A DNA stretch of 64,000 bases from Lytechinus pictus (Eukaryota; Echinodermata; Echinoidea; Temnopleuroida; Toxopneustidae): the NCBI RefSeq assembly GCF_037042905.1, contig NC_087261.1:17172917-17236916 (forward strand). Direction: 5' to 3'. Positions 42,001 through 56,683 of this stretch are shown here, in pieces (position 1 is the stretch's first letter; each line of letters begins with the position of its first letter). A model generated the notes under the pieces. The model made no database searches. It worked only from the letters and a program-made list of their open reading frames with translations, and was not told the DNA's origin. Made by a program: the position numbers and the translations under genes.

Positions 42001-45000
42001 GGACTGAATGTAATGTCATTGAGAGTGATGTTTGTCAGAGCAATCGATTTGTGAATCAGAATGAGACCAATCTTTGTTCAGCACCAGCCATAACTGACGT
42101 AAGATTATCCCACAATTACTTCTTTTAAAGTAATAGTTAAAAGGGAATCTATTAATATCATTAATTAGCTTTCAGCAATAGGCCAATTGCACATCAAAAA
42201 GTAGGGTTTATAGTTGTGAATTTATATAATTATGATTGAAATATATTTTTCCACAATTCAATTTTAAAGAACTGCTACATACATGTATAGTCAAGTGATA
42301 GCCATCACATTCTACATATCCATTAAATGTGTAAGATATATATGTATTTGTGATTTTATGTCACTACGAATTATTAATGATCTAACAAATAAAGTTTAAC
42401 CTTGATTTAAAAATATGCCAAAACGAACCTTTGCCTTTTCCAGTTCTATCCCATATCAGGTCCAATTAATGGCAATACCAGATTGGAAATCATAGGAACA
42501 GATCTAGGAGTGGTTTTTAACGATATACTACAGGTCACAATAGGAGATTTGGTGTGTAGCCTGACTGACATGGATTCCTACTATCAACCAGGGCAGAGGT
42601 GAAAGCAAAAAATAAATAAATAAATAAAACAATCTTGCAGATATTTTGCTTCTCCTATACATTCGAGTTATCAATACCGATCATGGTGTGATTGAAGACT
42701 CTTAAACGTGACTTTCTTTCAAATAACAGCATAACGGATTAATATCGCGGCACAATCTCAACATCTTCAAATTTCCTCGAATTCGACAGTCATATCAGAA
42801 TGTGCTACTAAATACCAAGCATTTAACTTTCCCTTTTCTAGTAATTCGCCGAATATTGAAAATAACATCACGAATAACTCGATAGAACGACAGCTTGATG
42901 TAAATATGATTGTTTACCCCTCTTTAATCTTAGTGTGAGCTGCCTAGCTGGAATTTCTACACAGGTAACCTCTGCGAGCATTCGGATTACATTATGGTCT
43001 GGTAAAGTCTACAAGACTGGACAGAGCGCAAAGCAATTCCATTACAGGGTATGTCTGTTATCATCTTGATTATTACAGATTCCATAGTTGTGTTCATGTG
43101 TAAGAGATTTTACAATTTTATGCAAGTTCAGGGCTTAGTCTGATATGACACAAATCATCATAATTCTTTAGCATATATAGGGTTGCAAAGGGTTGAAAAC
43201 CTTCCGGAAATTTTTGAAAACTTCCATGGAGAGTTTCGCGAAGTTTTATCTGCCGGGAATTGGGAAGTTTCGGGAATTTTTATTTTTTTTCACAAAAAGT
43301 GATAAATTCTGTTTTTAAATACAAAATTATAAATTGATATCCTCAAATATTATACTTCCATTTGTATTTAAACTATTCTTCAATCATTAAATTGCCCAGG
43401 GTATAAAATATTCATCAAAATGTACAAACTGTACATAAATACATGTGTTTATTAACGTTATGGAGCATTAAAGCTTTTCAATTCAACATAGAAGAAAATG
43501 CATTATACTATTTTCAATATTTTTAAAATGTCAACAGTTTTTATGTAAGAACATGCCATAATGTAATAACATGTTAAGAGAACATTGCCCCCTACATGTA
43601 GTCTGCACACACAGACCTTTATTGAAACTTTGATCCACAAGTGGGTCTTCCAACAAGACTAACACAGATACAACTTTTTGTTAAACAAAAGGATCTTCTG
43701 TAGACAAGTCATTCGCAGAAACTTTAGGCTGCTTAATCAGACCATTTTCCTCGAGGAATGGTTTGCTGCTGTGCAAAGCCTTCACTCGAGTTAAGGGTCT
43801 GAATATACAGCCTACACATGCCCTGTGTACTGAAGGCCCTCTCGCTCAGGAAACAAGATTTAATGTGCTAGCCTTTGCATGGAGACCCACTTGTTGATCA
43901 AAGTTTCAATCAGGGTCTGTGCCGGCAGACTAGGTTTGCACAGCATACTTATCCCACAAGCAGCAATGGCACTGGCTTGAGTCTTCAAATGGGAAAAATC
44001 AGGTCCAGGAACAAAAAAACTGTTACATTGCTCATTTATTTCTAAGATGCCCCCCCCCCCCTCTATCCCCCAAAAAAGGAAGGGGGGGGCAAGAAAAAAC
44101 AATATAATTGTTGACTTTGAAAGCAATCAAGATGAATATTTTTTCACAAAGGGAGAAAAAATGCATAAGTTTGTTGGCCCCAAATGACCTTTGACCTTGA
44201 TTGAGATTGAAAAACTTGTTATTGATTTCATATCTTTTATGATATTTAATGACAATCCCATATCAGTTTTATTTAATTTGATCTAAATTACCTTTAAAAT
44301 AATGAACAAAATGTTTATTTCTAACTGGCTTAATTGAACTGAAATAAACTTCAAGCTTCAACCAGCAATCTGTATTTATACTCATCAAATTAATGCCACA
44401 AACAGCACCAAGTTCTCACTTCAGTGAGATATAAGGAAATGATAATAAAAGAATGAAAATAGTAATGCTAATAACAATAATGTTATATTTATTATTAATA
44501 ATGATTCTCATTATCTGCAAAAAGATCAGAATATCCAATAGGTATCATTCCATGAACAATGTTATATCCCTTGTGTAAAGCATTTGCAGTGTTCATGTAC
44601 TACCATCGCACGTACCATTAAGCAACTAATACAGTAATAAACTTTTACATGAAATTCGTTAAAATTCTGCCTTGTATAACTGAGCATAATACATGTATTT
44701 GGCTTTAAACTTGCTGACAAAGCACAATCAAGCATTATCTGCCAGGGTAATCCTTTCAATTCCTGTATATAAATATCAGAAGGATGCTATTTTTTGAAAA
44801 TTCCCTACATTTCTTGAAAATAGGTAAACAGGCAACTTACAAACAGGCCCAAATGAAATAAAATGAACTAAACAGACTGAAAGTAATAATTGATTTATGT
44901 TAAATTTCTTTCAGAGCTATTTGGCAAATATACATACAAACACCTTTGGTGGTAATTTCATTAGATTCTAATCGAACTCATTTTGAGATCGTTACCACAA

Positions 45001-48000
45001 CTGGTTTTAGTGGTAGGCCCTATTTATATCTAATTCCGAACTTTACGTGATATTAGGTTAATGCCCTTGCCTACGATACGCTAGCCTTAGCCTAGCCTGG
45101 CATTTTGACTTGTCGTTAATAACAATTTGCTAAGTGTTTAAGAAATGGAACTAGATATATCTTAGCCTAAGACCTTAAAGGGTTCCAGCAATGTCATGGC
45201 GCTGAATCATTAATTGCATGCATGCAACGCGAATGACCGAAAACGACCACAATTCTGTGAAGTCTTCGCGCGTGCGTACTTGTATTCCGAAGTTGCATGT
45301 CATGAATATTCATTGGGGTCTGGAACTCTTGTGGGAAAAATAATTTCGCACCCTGGTCCTACTAGTGAACAGGCTTTGCAAATTCTGGTGATTTTTTCTT
45401 CCCATAGGATCCGCTGATCTCGGGTTTTAGCCCAACCCAGGGGCAAGCGGCTGGAGGGACCCGAATCACTATTACAGGGATGTACCTCAACACAGGAAGA
45501 ATCATCAAAGCTAGATTCGGAGAAGCACACTGCACAAATTTGTGAATAACCTTCTACTCTGTTCTTATTGTTATTGTATTAAATACATATTCATTTTGAT
45601 TTGTAATCCTATGCTTGGAATTGTAAATTCTAATAGGAATTGTATCTTTTGACAAAACAATGTGTTAAAGTACATTGTGTATATCAATGGATGTGCATGC
45701 GTATGTGATACGTATAACAATTGGCTTGTACTGAGCATGACCTCTTTAGGTGAGCAGGGGGCCCGTAACACAAAGCTTTATAGCAATGATCATAAAACAC
45801 ATTGAATGCATTGATTACAATGCACAATCAATCGTCCAAATCAATCGTACGATCAATCGCTAACCTTTGTGTTACGGGACGCTGATAATGTCACATCTCC
45901 ACTTGTTCTTTTGTATTTTATTATATGAAATTAGGTTTATTAAACATTTTTCTAACCAAGAACTAAAACAATAGGATTGACAAGTAATTGAGCACATTAT
46001 ATATTTCTTGCGTAACTCATTTCATCATAATCGAGAAACATCATTTACACATTTATGAAACAATGAAACAACTATGATTTCGTGTAATAACATAAAAAAG
46101 GGAAAGTGGGGATGTGACATCATCAGTCCACCTAATGAATATCAATGAAGACATGTTTAGAACTGTTTCACCAGAATAATGCAAATCTTTTAAATTCATT
46201 AATTTCTTTATTGAATTTCTTTCTTTGATCAAATTTTCAGCTTTTTGCTTTGTGAGGTTTACTCTATTTATTGAGATATAAATGTATTCAGCCCGGCGAA
46301 TCCTTTCAACTTGTAGATTGCACGCGGGAAATAGGCATGATGCAACGCAAATTGTTTCGTCATGGACATACAGCAATTAATGAAGTAATTCATATTCCCT
46401 TAAAAATGATATTGCATTTGCATTACTAGCAGTACATTATTGATATAAAGGCTAATAAATACAATTACATTACGGAGGTCAAACGTTGATTTATTTGGTT
46501 CATCATTAATGGGTGAAACTATGCCTGGTCTCAATTTTGCGATGGTGAGTTCGATCACTTAAGAAAAACTGAAAAAACACGAAACTATATCAAAGAATAT
46601 GCGACTCAGTAATAGTGTTGTTTATATTTTTGTCTTTATAAAGTTGAATTTCTCTCAGAAAAGACTGATAAACATTTATGAGGAAATATTATATAGATGG
46701 TAAAGAGATATGGTGATCGACCTCACTACATACCTGCTAGCTCGGAGTCAACAATTCATGAATGTATCATTTTTTCTCTCTCAGGACTGTTGATGATATG
46801 ACAGCGACTTGTATTACAAGCGGTATAACAATGAATGAAGAGACTTCAGTGATATTCAACATGTCGTTTGATGGAGTGGAAAGAACATTCAGAGACTACA
46901 GCTTCACTTACAAGTTAAACCCAGTAATTTCTTATATTGACAGATCCGAAGCAATCATGTCGTAAGTCAACTATCCATCCTTTTATTTACAACAATTTGA
47001 TGCTGACTCACTCGTCTATTTTAAGACGATGTATCGGTATGCCATTTAATACGTCACTTTTTTATTATTTGATACGTCGCCTTGTGCAAATATTCATTAG
47101 ATACGGAACGTTGTATTTTATTGCAGAGCATTATCCTTTGTTCTTGGGGGATCTATTGTGGCGTCCCTTTAAATACAAAACTTAAGATTTACTCCGCTCC
47201 AGCGGCCATAATCGTGACTGGTCTAATGTGTCCTTTGATACGTCATGAATTCGTTACGTCAGTTCACGCGCGCATTAACAGATAGGCTTTCCACACATTA
47301 GGCGCCAAGTAGGCCTACAGGAATATGGGCCAACGTGGAACCTATAGTCTGTCATCGCAGAGCATGGTATATTGTATGCTGAAATATATGCATTTATAAT
47401 TTTTTTATGTGTGTATATGCAACATCATCTTAAAAATGGCATATTTGTTTTATGAAAGATTGCCACTTGGATTAAAGAAATTTTATAGAGAATATTCTCA
47501 TTCTCCGAAGAAAATATGGCACAGGCTGAATGCAAGTATATCCATATGAACTATAAAATAATTCAGGGATTTTATTCTCGTGTAGAACCGCCAAATGACT
47601 ATTCCACTCTCGATCTTTTTTAATGTTTGTTTGACATAGAGGAGGTCTTAATATTGAAATAACAGGGGAACGTTTTGATCTGGTCCAAATCCCCAGGATC
47701 ATGGTTACGTCACCAACAACTAGCGCATCTGAGGTAAGATAATTGCGAGTTTTCGCAAACCTCTGATTATTAGATTGCTGTCATAACTTTCAAATTTTAT
47801 AGATTAAGTGTATAAAATGTGGGTATAGGGGTAATCAAGCATCACTGACAAGTTTTAGGTCACATGATCAAGGTCAAATGTCATTGAACGTAGTATTGTT
47901 TCATTATATGATTGGTGTTTTTGTGAATAAATATTTTATATTAGGTTTCAAAGTCAGCACTGCTGCTATATTGAATCGTGTGTTGCATATGCGACTGCCA

Positions 48001-51000
48001 GAGGCGTTCCACTTGCTATTCTTATAACGATTTTAGCACAGTCAAAGATTTGGACATATGTATTTATACGACGATTTAGAGCATTATGCAGTAAAGAAAT
48101 TACATGTCTCAATATAAGCATCAATTTCTACTACGTTTTATTACAAAGTTGGATCGCAGACCAATCGTAACTTTTGCGGTAGCCTTAACATTTTGTTTGG
48201 TGTGGGTGTGCACGTTTGGGAGGGTGTGTGTGTTTTTAGGGAAAGGGGTGTTGATGGTTGGTGTTGTTTCCCATAATCGAATTTATCAACTTTGAATAAA
48301 TATTATTTCTTAAATGATTTTGTTGCCGATGCAATATTCAGATGTGAAATGCGTAACCCGAACTGAGGTTCAACACTAATCTGTAATCATAAACATTAAA
48401 ATCAGTAGTAGAGGTTTGATTTTTGACAAGTGTCAATTTATTTTATCTCTCCTGTTCATGAAATGCATTTTCCTATCAAATCAGATGCAGCTGAATTCGA
48501 TAGAATTAGATGACATACTGCAAAAACTGTGGTGTTAATTTAACACCAGTCCGGAATCCATAAGTGATCACACCAAAGAGGTGTTGAAACAACACCGGTT
48601 TGAAATTAAATCGATGTTATTTAAACACTACTTGATGTTGTTCTGCATTAACGCCTATCTGGAATTAGTAAAAAACCAAACTGGCGTTAAATTAACACTT
48701 CTCTGGTGTGGTCAAATAAAGATTCCGGACTGGTGTTAAATTAACACCGCAGTTTTTTGCAGTGCACACCTTTATTCCAAATAGTAAGCCTGCATAAAGT
48801 ATAATAGTTCATAGATTATAATGCATTATAATTAACCTTGCAGCATTTCTAAAAATATATTTCAGCTTTGCAACGGAACAAATACTCTCCTCGTATGCCC
48901 ATCGCCAAAATTTCCTGACGATGTCGCTTCTACAATAAGGAAAAGAGCACCTGACGTAATCACGTTTTACGTAAATCTGACATTTGACTTCGACGGTTAC
49001 ATTATCGATGGCGGCTTGATAGAATACTACCCAGACCCAATTTATGAAAGCTTCGAAGGACCAAACAGACTCTATGAAAGCAGTAACAGACGGCTTGAAA
49101 TAACAGTAATTATATTCCCGTTTGCCTCGCTCATTTCGCTTTTTGTTTTATCTCCTTGATAATAATAAAATAGTGCATACTTAGAACAATTATAAAAAAA
49201 ATGTTCAGTTTTATAGTCTAGTGACTTTTTAGTTTAAAATTTAAATGCATATGAGCACTTTGTTATTTGTCAAAAGTGAATGGTCTGTGGACCCGTGATA
49301 CATCAATTATTTAACCGAAAACTTAAGAATTACTGAATAAAAAAATCATCTTTAAATGACAAGTCCACCCCAACAAAAAGTTTATATGAATAAAAAGAGA
49401 GAAATCCAACAAGCAATACACTAACGATTTCATCAAAATCGGATGTAAAATAAGAAAGTTTTGACATTTTTAAGTGTCGCTTAATTTCACAAAACAGTTA
49501 TATGCACATCATGGCTGGTATGCAAATGAGGAGACTATGACATCATCCACTCACTAATTCTTTTCTATTTAATTATATGAAATATAAAATATTCGAATTT
49601 TCTCATTGTTAACTGATAAAACGAATAATTCCTCCCTGAACATGTAAAATTAATAATAATAATAATGTGACTTATAAAGCGCCAAATCCACTCTGTAGAG
49701 TGCTCAAGGCGCATAAAGAGCTAAGAGTGAAATAAAAAAAAAAGTTTTTAGAAGATTTACGAAAGTTTCGACAGAGGTAAATTTTTGTATGTCTTCAGGA
49801 AGGCTATTCCACAAAGTGGGGCATGCAAAAGCAAAATGATCTTCCCCCAAGTTTTTGAAATTTTGGAATGACAAGGAAGCCAGAAGTGGATGAGCGCAAA
49901 GACTTGCTTGGTCTGTAGTACATGATAAATGAGAGACTGTGTTGTGTTGCTGATCCAAGAATACTATGATAAGCAAGCAACAAAATCTTAAAGATAATCC
50001 GATTTTTTATAGGGAGCCAGTGCAGCGAATACAAAATGGGAGTGATATGAGAGCGTTTATTTACTTGACAAAGTGACAATACGAGCAGCTACATTCTGAA
50101 GTTTCTGAAGCTTATATAACTGAGCATGCGGTGAATTAAATAAAAGGACATTACAGAAATCAAGGCTTGTACAGTACTATCTTTTAGGTCGCGGACTCAG
50201 ATAAATATTTCCGGATAAATCCTAGGTTGCGAAGATGATACCGAACTGATTTGCAGATCGTTGAGATTTGGGAAGACATTGTCATATGTGAATCAAAAGT
50301 TACTCCAAGATTACAGCAAGTATGGGGCAAATGAATTGTGTGGCCAGAAAATGAAAAAGAATTGACATCAATTTTGTTGAGCTGCACTCTAGAGCCAAAC
50401 ATAAGAAATTCACACTTATCTAAATTAAGTTTCAAGGAATGGGTATGCATCCAGTCGTGAACATCAATCATACATGATTGAAGACGACAAATAACATTAT
50501 CAGCTGCTAGCTGAGTTGAATCAAAAGATATCATAAGTTGAATGTCGTCAGCATAACTATGGTAGTCAATTCCGTGACGGAGCATCACTTGCCGCAATCC
50601 AATCATATAAATTGAGAAAAGGGTCGGTCCGCCCAAAAAGCCCTGCGGTACGCCATGGGTCAGAGGTGAAGCAGCTGATTGAAAGCCATTTATACACACA
50701 ATATGTGAATAGGAAGAAATATAGGATTTAAACCACTTGGATGCTTCACCTCTGAAACCAAACGAACTTAAAGTATTCAGCATGATAGTATGGTTTACGG
50801 TGTCGAAGGACATGAAGGAGGAGGATAGATCGAGTAAGAGTAAAGCAGTCACACATGTCCATCTCTTGGAGGATATGATTTGAGGTGCTCGCAATAAGGG
50901 TTTCCACACTGTGATGGGGTCTGTAGGCAGACTGAAATGGGTCGAACAGATTATTGTCGTGAAGGTATTCAGCAAGACGAGAGTAAGTAACCCTTTCAAG

Positions 51001-54000
51001 GACTTTGAAGAGGAAGGGTAAGTTAGAAACCGGTCGGTAATTTTGGAGAGAATCAGGATCAAGAAAGGGTTGTTTTAACAGTGGAGTAACATGAGCGCAT
51101 TTCAGAGAGGACGGGACGTGCGACTACTCTAAACTTGAGTTAACAAGGTAAGGGAGAATAGGGGCGAACGTGGATGAACAATCATTTATTAACTTAGCAG
51201 GTATAGGATCCAATTGACATGACTTGGAAGGAGATTTTCGAAACAAAGACGGAATCTCATCAGGAGAGGGTGTAAGATGTCCAAGGCAGAAGAGGTGGAA
51301 GATTGTAGAGGTGTGAGGTCAGGAATTAGACTGTTTCAAATCCCTTGAACTTTCGTTTTAAAGAAATGTGATAATTTATAGGCAAGTTCGTAGCTATCTG
51401 TATTGTTTCGTAGAGGTGAGGATTGTCGACGAATGAGGAGTCTGTTAGCAAAAGAGAAGGTTTGCATTGTTTAATACTATATGGTTCAGTCAAGTTGGTC
51501 ATATTGTCAAATCTATGAAATAATGAAATATTGTATAATTCAAACAATAAAAAACAAAATAAATAGTGAGTGATGGACATCATCGACTGACTCCCTAGAT
51601 GTGCATATCACTGTTTTGTGTAAAAATAAGCGAAACTTTAAAATATCATAACTTTCTTTTTACTTCTGATTTTGATGAAATTTTCAGCACTATGCTATAC
51701 ATAGTTTGATGATTTTTTCTTTATTTAGTCAAGTCAGCATTTTCCTGGGGTGAACTTGACCTATAACTTTTAGTTTTAATTATTTATTCATTTTAAGTTT
51801 ATCAAAATATGCAATAAATTATTATCTTCAATGTAAACAAAAAAATAAAACTGAAATATTAATCATAATGGCATGAATATTGACAAATATTCATTTTTTT
51901 AAATATTTTTCCAGGGATTTAATTTAGATCTGGCAAGTAGGAAAGATGATATTAAAATTCTACTTGGACCAAGCAGTGTATGTGATGTGGATTATCTTAA
52001 AACCGATGCTGTTGGGTGCCAACTACCCGAAGAGAGACCCCTCGCAGGTGATGAGAATGGAACACGCAGTGAAGGAGCTACGAGGAACTTACCAGCAGTG
52101 ACGGTAATTCAAGTTTTGAACATTGGTTTGTATAGGAACAGTGCTCCCCTGTAAACGAGCATACGGTGGATCTTCGACCATTTTTGACCACCCCCAAACC
52201 AACACTAGGTCACCAAGGAAGGTTTTTTTTTGTAAATAGCGAAAATACTAATTTAGGTGTCCTGTATCAATTTCCTGCATGACAATCTAGACCCGATTCT
52301 ACACTGTTCAGATTGTTGGTAAATAATTTGAGCGAGATCTGGATATGATCTGGTCAAGCTAGGGAGCATGCGCAATTCTCCCCATAAAAGTACATATCAA
52401 AGAATATACAGAGCTGGAAGAAAACTACATGGAGCTATTTGCAGCAATGTTTTTCCTATTGAAATTATACTTTGTCACATGATCACATATTGACCAAGTG
52501 TTTATATAAAAAACTCATGAATATTCATGAGAGAGATGTAATAAACTTTATACTTTGACACGAGTTTTTGCAGACTGCTTGATTTTGATTTGTTTTTTAC
52601 CGAGATTGCACAGTATGCCAATCTCATGCTTAAGAGATTCAAAATTTCAGATCTTGTTTTCTCTTTATATTTTGGCAGCTCTCGCAGAAATTCTACTTTA
52701 TTTGAATGTTCTTGCTGATCAATTTAGAAAATCAATATACCATGTTAAAACCTTAGGATGTACTACCATTTCAAGATCAATAAAACTATTCATACATAAC
52801 TTCGGGTGACATGATGATTTATGGGTGGCTGGTTACATGTATACGCATTTAGATTTTAATTTCTTCAGTCACAAGATGAACGAAACCATCCCGAATGTTA
52901 TATTAGCATTTGAGTGTCTCGATTGTTGTGAACAGAGGGCATGTACATGTATGTTGTATGACGCGAACACGAAAAGATAAAGGCTATATGGGTAAAGGCA
53001 GTGGCGTACCGTGGGTCACCAGCACAAATTTTGAGTCACTTAGTGAGCGCGCCCAGTTGCCAGGAATACTGACCTAATAGAGACATTTTCAGGACAGTGC
53101 CATTAAACGGATATGTATCTCACTGGTCAAATAATGCGAGCGCGAAGCGCGAACTTAAAATTTTTGATATTCAGACCTAAAAAGGGACATTATAATCAAT
53201 CTTTTGTAATCATGATACGTACTTGTCTCGCTAAATAATGCGAGCGCGAAGCGCGAGCTGAAATTTTTGTAAATATTGACCCCCAAACAGGAAGATTTTA
53301 TTGACTATATTTTAGGAATCCATTAAGACTATACACATCTCACCATAGTCATCTAATGCGAGTGTCAATGAGCGCTTGCTGCTTTTGTTAGAATTACATC
53401 TAATCATGCACATAAAGCACTTATAATCATGATTAACATACCCATCTCACTAATCAAATCTTGCGAGCTCTAAACGCGAGCTGAAAATTTAGGAAATTCG
53501 GACCTGAAAAGGGGCATTTCAAGGCTTGTTTGTAGGAATTCACGCAGACTCTACGTAGTTCACTAACCAAATGATGCGAGCGCGAAGCACGAGCTGAAAA
53601 TTTGTGATATTCAGATCAGAAAAAGGGATATTTTGAGGACTGATTCTAGGAATTCATGGAGAGCAGACATATTTCACCAATCCACTACTGCGAACGTAAG
53701 CACGGACAGGAAATGTAATATATTTAGACCTTAAAATGGGGCAATCACTTTAAGTCGTCATGAAAAAGAAGTATACTACTGTACATAAAACAATAACTCG
53801 AAGTGCGAGGAAATATATTTGGCAGTTTGGTGTATATTGACTTGAAAACGGGAGGTTATAGTATAACATGATTATATATCTCGGTAAACAGACAATGCGA
53901 GCACCAGGAACAATGAAGACATAGGCCCTATGCAAATTATTTTTCATAAATTTATGAAAAAATGTTTCTTATGTAATATAACATAACATAATTATGACAT

Positions 54001-56652
54001 AACATAACACTATAATGAACAATAATGTCTCCTTTCCCCACTACGTTTCTTTTTCTTTCTCCCTCTTTCTCCTTTGCCCTGTTTTTTTTGGTCAGCCGAT
54101 TGGGGGCACGTGCCCCCCATGCCCCCCGTAGTTACGCCACTGGGGAAAGGTGAGAATTAAAATGCATGAGCTACGCGCATCAACATTAGGGTGTAGGTGT
54201 GAGTGCTTGTGTGTTGTTTGGGCTGGGTATACGTAAGTGTAAGTAATATGGGTTTGCGTGTGTTTGTGACTGTCACGGTGGGTGTGATGTGTGCGAGTGC
54301 ATGCGGATGTGTCGTTGCGTTTGTAGGTGTTTGTTAGTGGGTAAAACACCGTCAGAGTATTTACTATAGATAGACAAAGTTTAGAAGCTCTGAGTCGCTT
54401 TCATCGCAAGAAAGGTGTTGGCTTACTTGGTATGGTCCATTATTTCAATTACGTTCTACAATACGTATCAAAAAAAAGTTTACACTTTGGAAAAACCCTG
54501 GGAATTAAAAAATATGCCACATGTGGGTAATTTTTTTCACATATAATTTTAGGTTTGGGTCTCATCTATCCAATGCAAGTAAAAATTTTGACAGAATGGT
54601 ACACTTGAGTGAGCACTGTCCATTTTCGTAAAGCTCGCAGAAATCTGTTTGCGCAGAATGCTCCTTGTCACGCTATGTCAAGGAGAATGGGCAAAATCAA
54701 ATTTACCCTGCGAAACATTTCTCACGCATTTCCTTTGCACTTTTAGTCACTTGAAATAAAACAGATACATTCAAGCATTTTGGAACAATTTTGCCACCCA
54801 AATTGAAATTTCAACACTTATGTAAGCACAACCTTTACCATGTTTTGTGCCAGCTGGATCTGAGGACATAACTAAATCTGAACAAAAGTTTATATCAGAC
54901 ATCTTTAGCATTTTCACAAAGTTTTTATTATTTAAATTGGGTTTACATGTCATTTTTTATTCAATACTTGTTTCTCCACACCTTTTCCAAGCTTGACAAT
55001 GAATAACAAAATGAAAATCAAGCTTAAGCCATTTCATGTAAATCACAGCTCAGTGTAAAGCAAATATCGTCACGATTGCCTCTGTGTGTGGAGGAGTGGG
55101 ATGGGGCGCAATGCACTCTTCGAAGTGTTTTGGGCAAGGAAAAAAGTTTAAAATGGTAAAAGATATCTTCAAATCAATTTTACTAGCTAAATACCACGTG
55201 TTTTTCATGATTAAGGTCTACTTTTATTCGCATAACTATTTCATAGTTCTGCGCAAATCATTTTTACTACCTTTTCAAAAGTAAGTGGTGCTTACTCAAG
55301 CGGATATATTTTTCGACAGTTATATCGTCATTTGCTTAAATGGATCTGTACCGATGTTAAAATGTGGAGAAATCTTCAGGATATTACAAATGTATAATTT
55401 TACAGGATTTTTTCTAAGTGTAAACTTTTTTTGATACGCACTGTATAGGTATTACATGGAAACCTGAAGTTCTATCCGGGATTTGTTTCAGCGTGGCCTA
55501 CAGAAGGAAACACGTTGATAGCTACCGTAATACCCACTGTTATTGTATTGCTCATCTTCATCACCATACCTACAATTATTATAGTCGTGTGGGATAGGAA
55601 GAAACGACTTGAAGTGAAACGCGCCAAGGAAGAAGTAGCTATGGTTCGAATGAACATCCTGAAACGAGTTCGCGAAGGTATTTTGGGCGTTTTCACTTTC
55701 AGTTGATATGTCGCATTTCCCCGTCTGACTTGCCCACAGAGAGAATAATATATTGCATATGATTTTGAAATAAAAGAAAGTAGCTGATGCATGCGATGCA
55801 AGAAAAATACGGGAGATAAATTCATTTTATTGATATTCATTAATATACATTCTTACCTCTCTTGAAGTATTTGCGACTTATACAGCAGTCCGAATAACAT
55901 TTTACTTTTGACCAATAGAGTCATAAAACTGATTTAAAACAAAAAATCGAATGAAGTACACTTATTCATTTTATATAAATGGGCATATTTTTACAGTTCA
56001 AATTGACAGCAATATAATGAGACTCGTTTGAAATATATGTTCACCTTCGATCGACTCATTCCTTTGTCTCATTATCAGTCTCTAGTACAAGTTTAGATAT
56101 GACGGATGTTGATAACAGAGTTCAGTCTCAAGGAGTTCCTTTTGTGGAAAATGTGCAGTATGTGACACTGATGATGTTTGCCGGGCTAGGTGTTCACCCA
56201 GAAACATCAGATCCAGAGGTATCAATCTATTTTTGATTAAATACTGGTTATCTTAACTCTTTTGTGTTTTGTTTGTTTAAAGTGATTCAAATTAATAGAA
56301 CAACAATGATTATAACTCTAATAAAGATTTTAAAAAATAACAACAACAATAATAAAGCAAGAAATTTCTCTATATTATGGTATAAAGTAAGCGGTATTGT
56401 CGAATCATCTATAATACAAATACATGATCCTGCGGCATACTTCATAGAAAAAAGATAATTCATGTAAAATATAGTGGAGAAGTTATACAAATATGACATC
56501 GCCGATCTAAGTCGCATTGCCAATGAGAGGATAGATCTAAATGCTCATGACTTTCATATAATTTACTCATTCTTCCTCCATTCATTGATCTATTTTTTAG
56601 ATTAATTTTTTTCTCTCATATAAATTCAACAATGATATATAATATAATAATG

Positions 56653-56683
<31 letters not shown>

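Noticed and set aside
48866-49105. Furin cleavage site at RKRAP
   Set aside because: The P4 arginine of the R-X-K/R-R consensus is missing, so cleavage is not supported.
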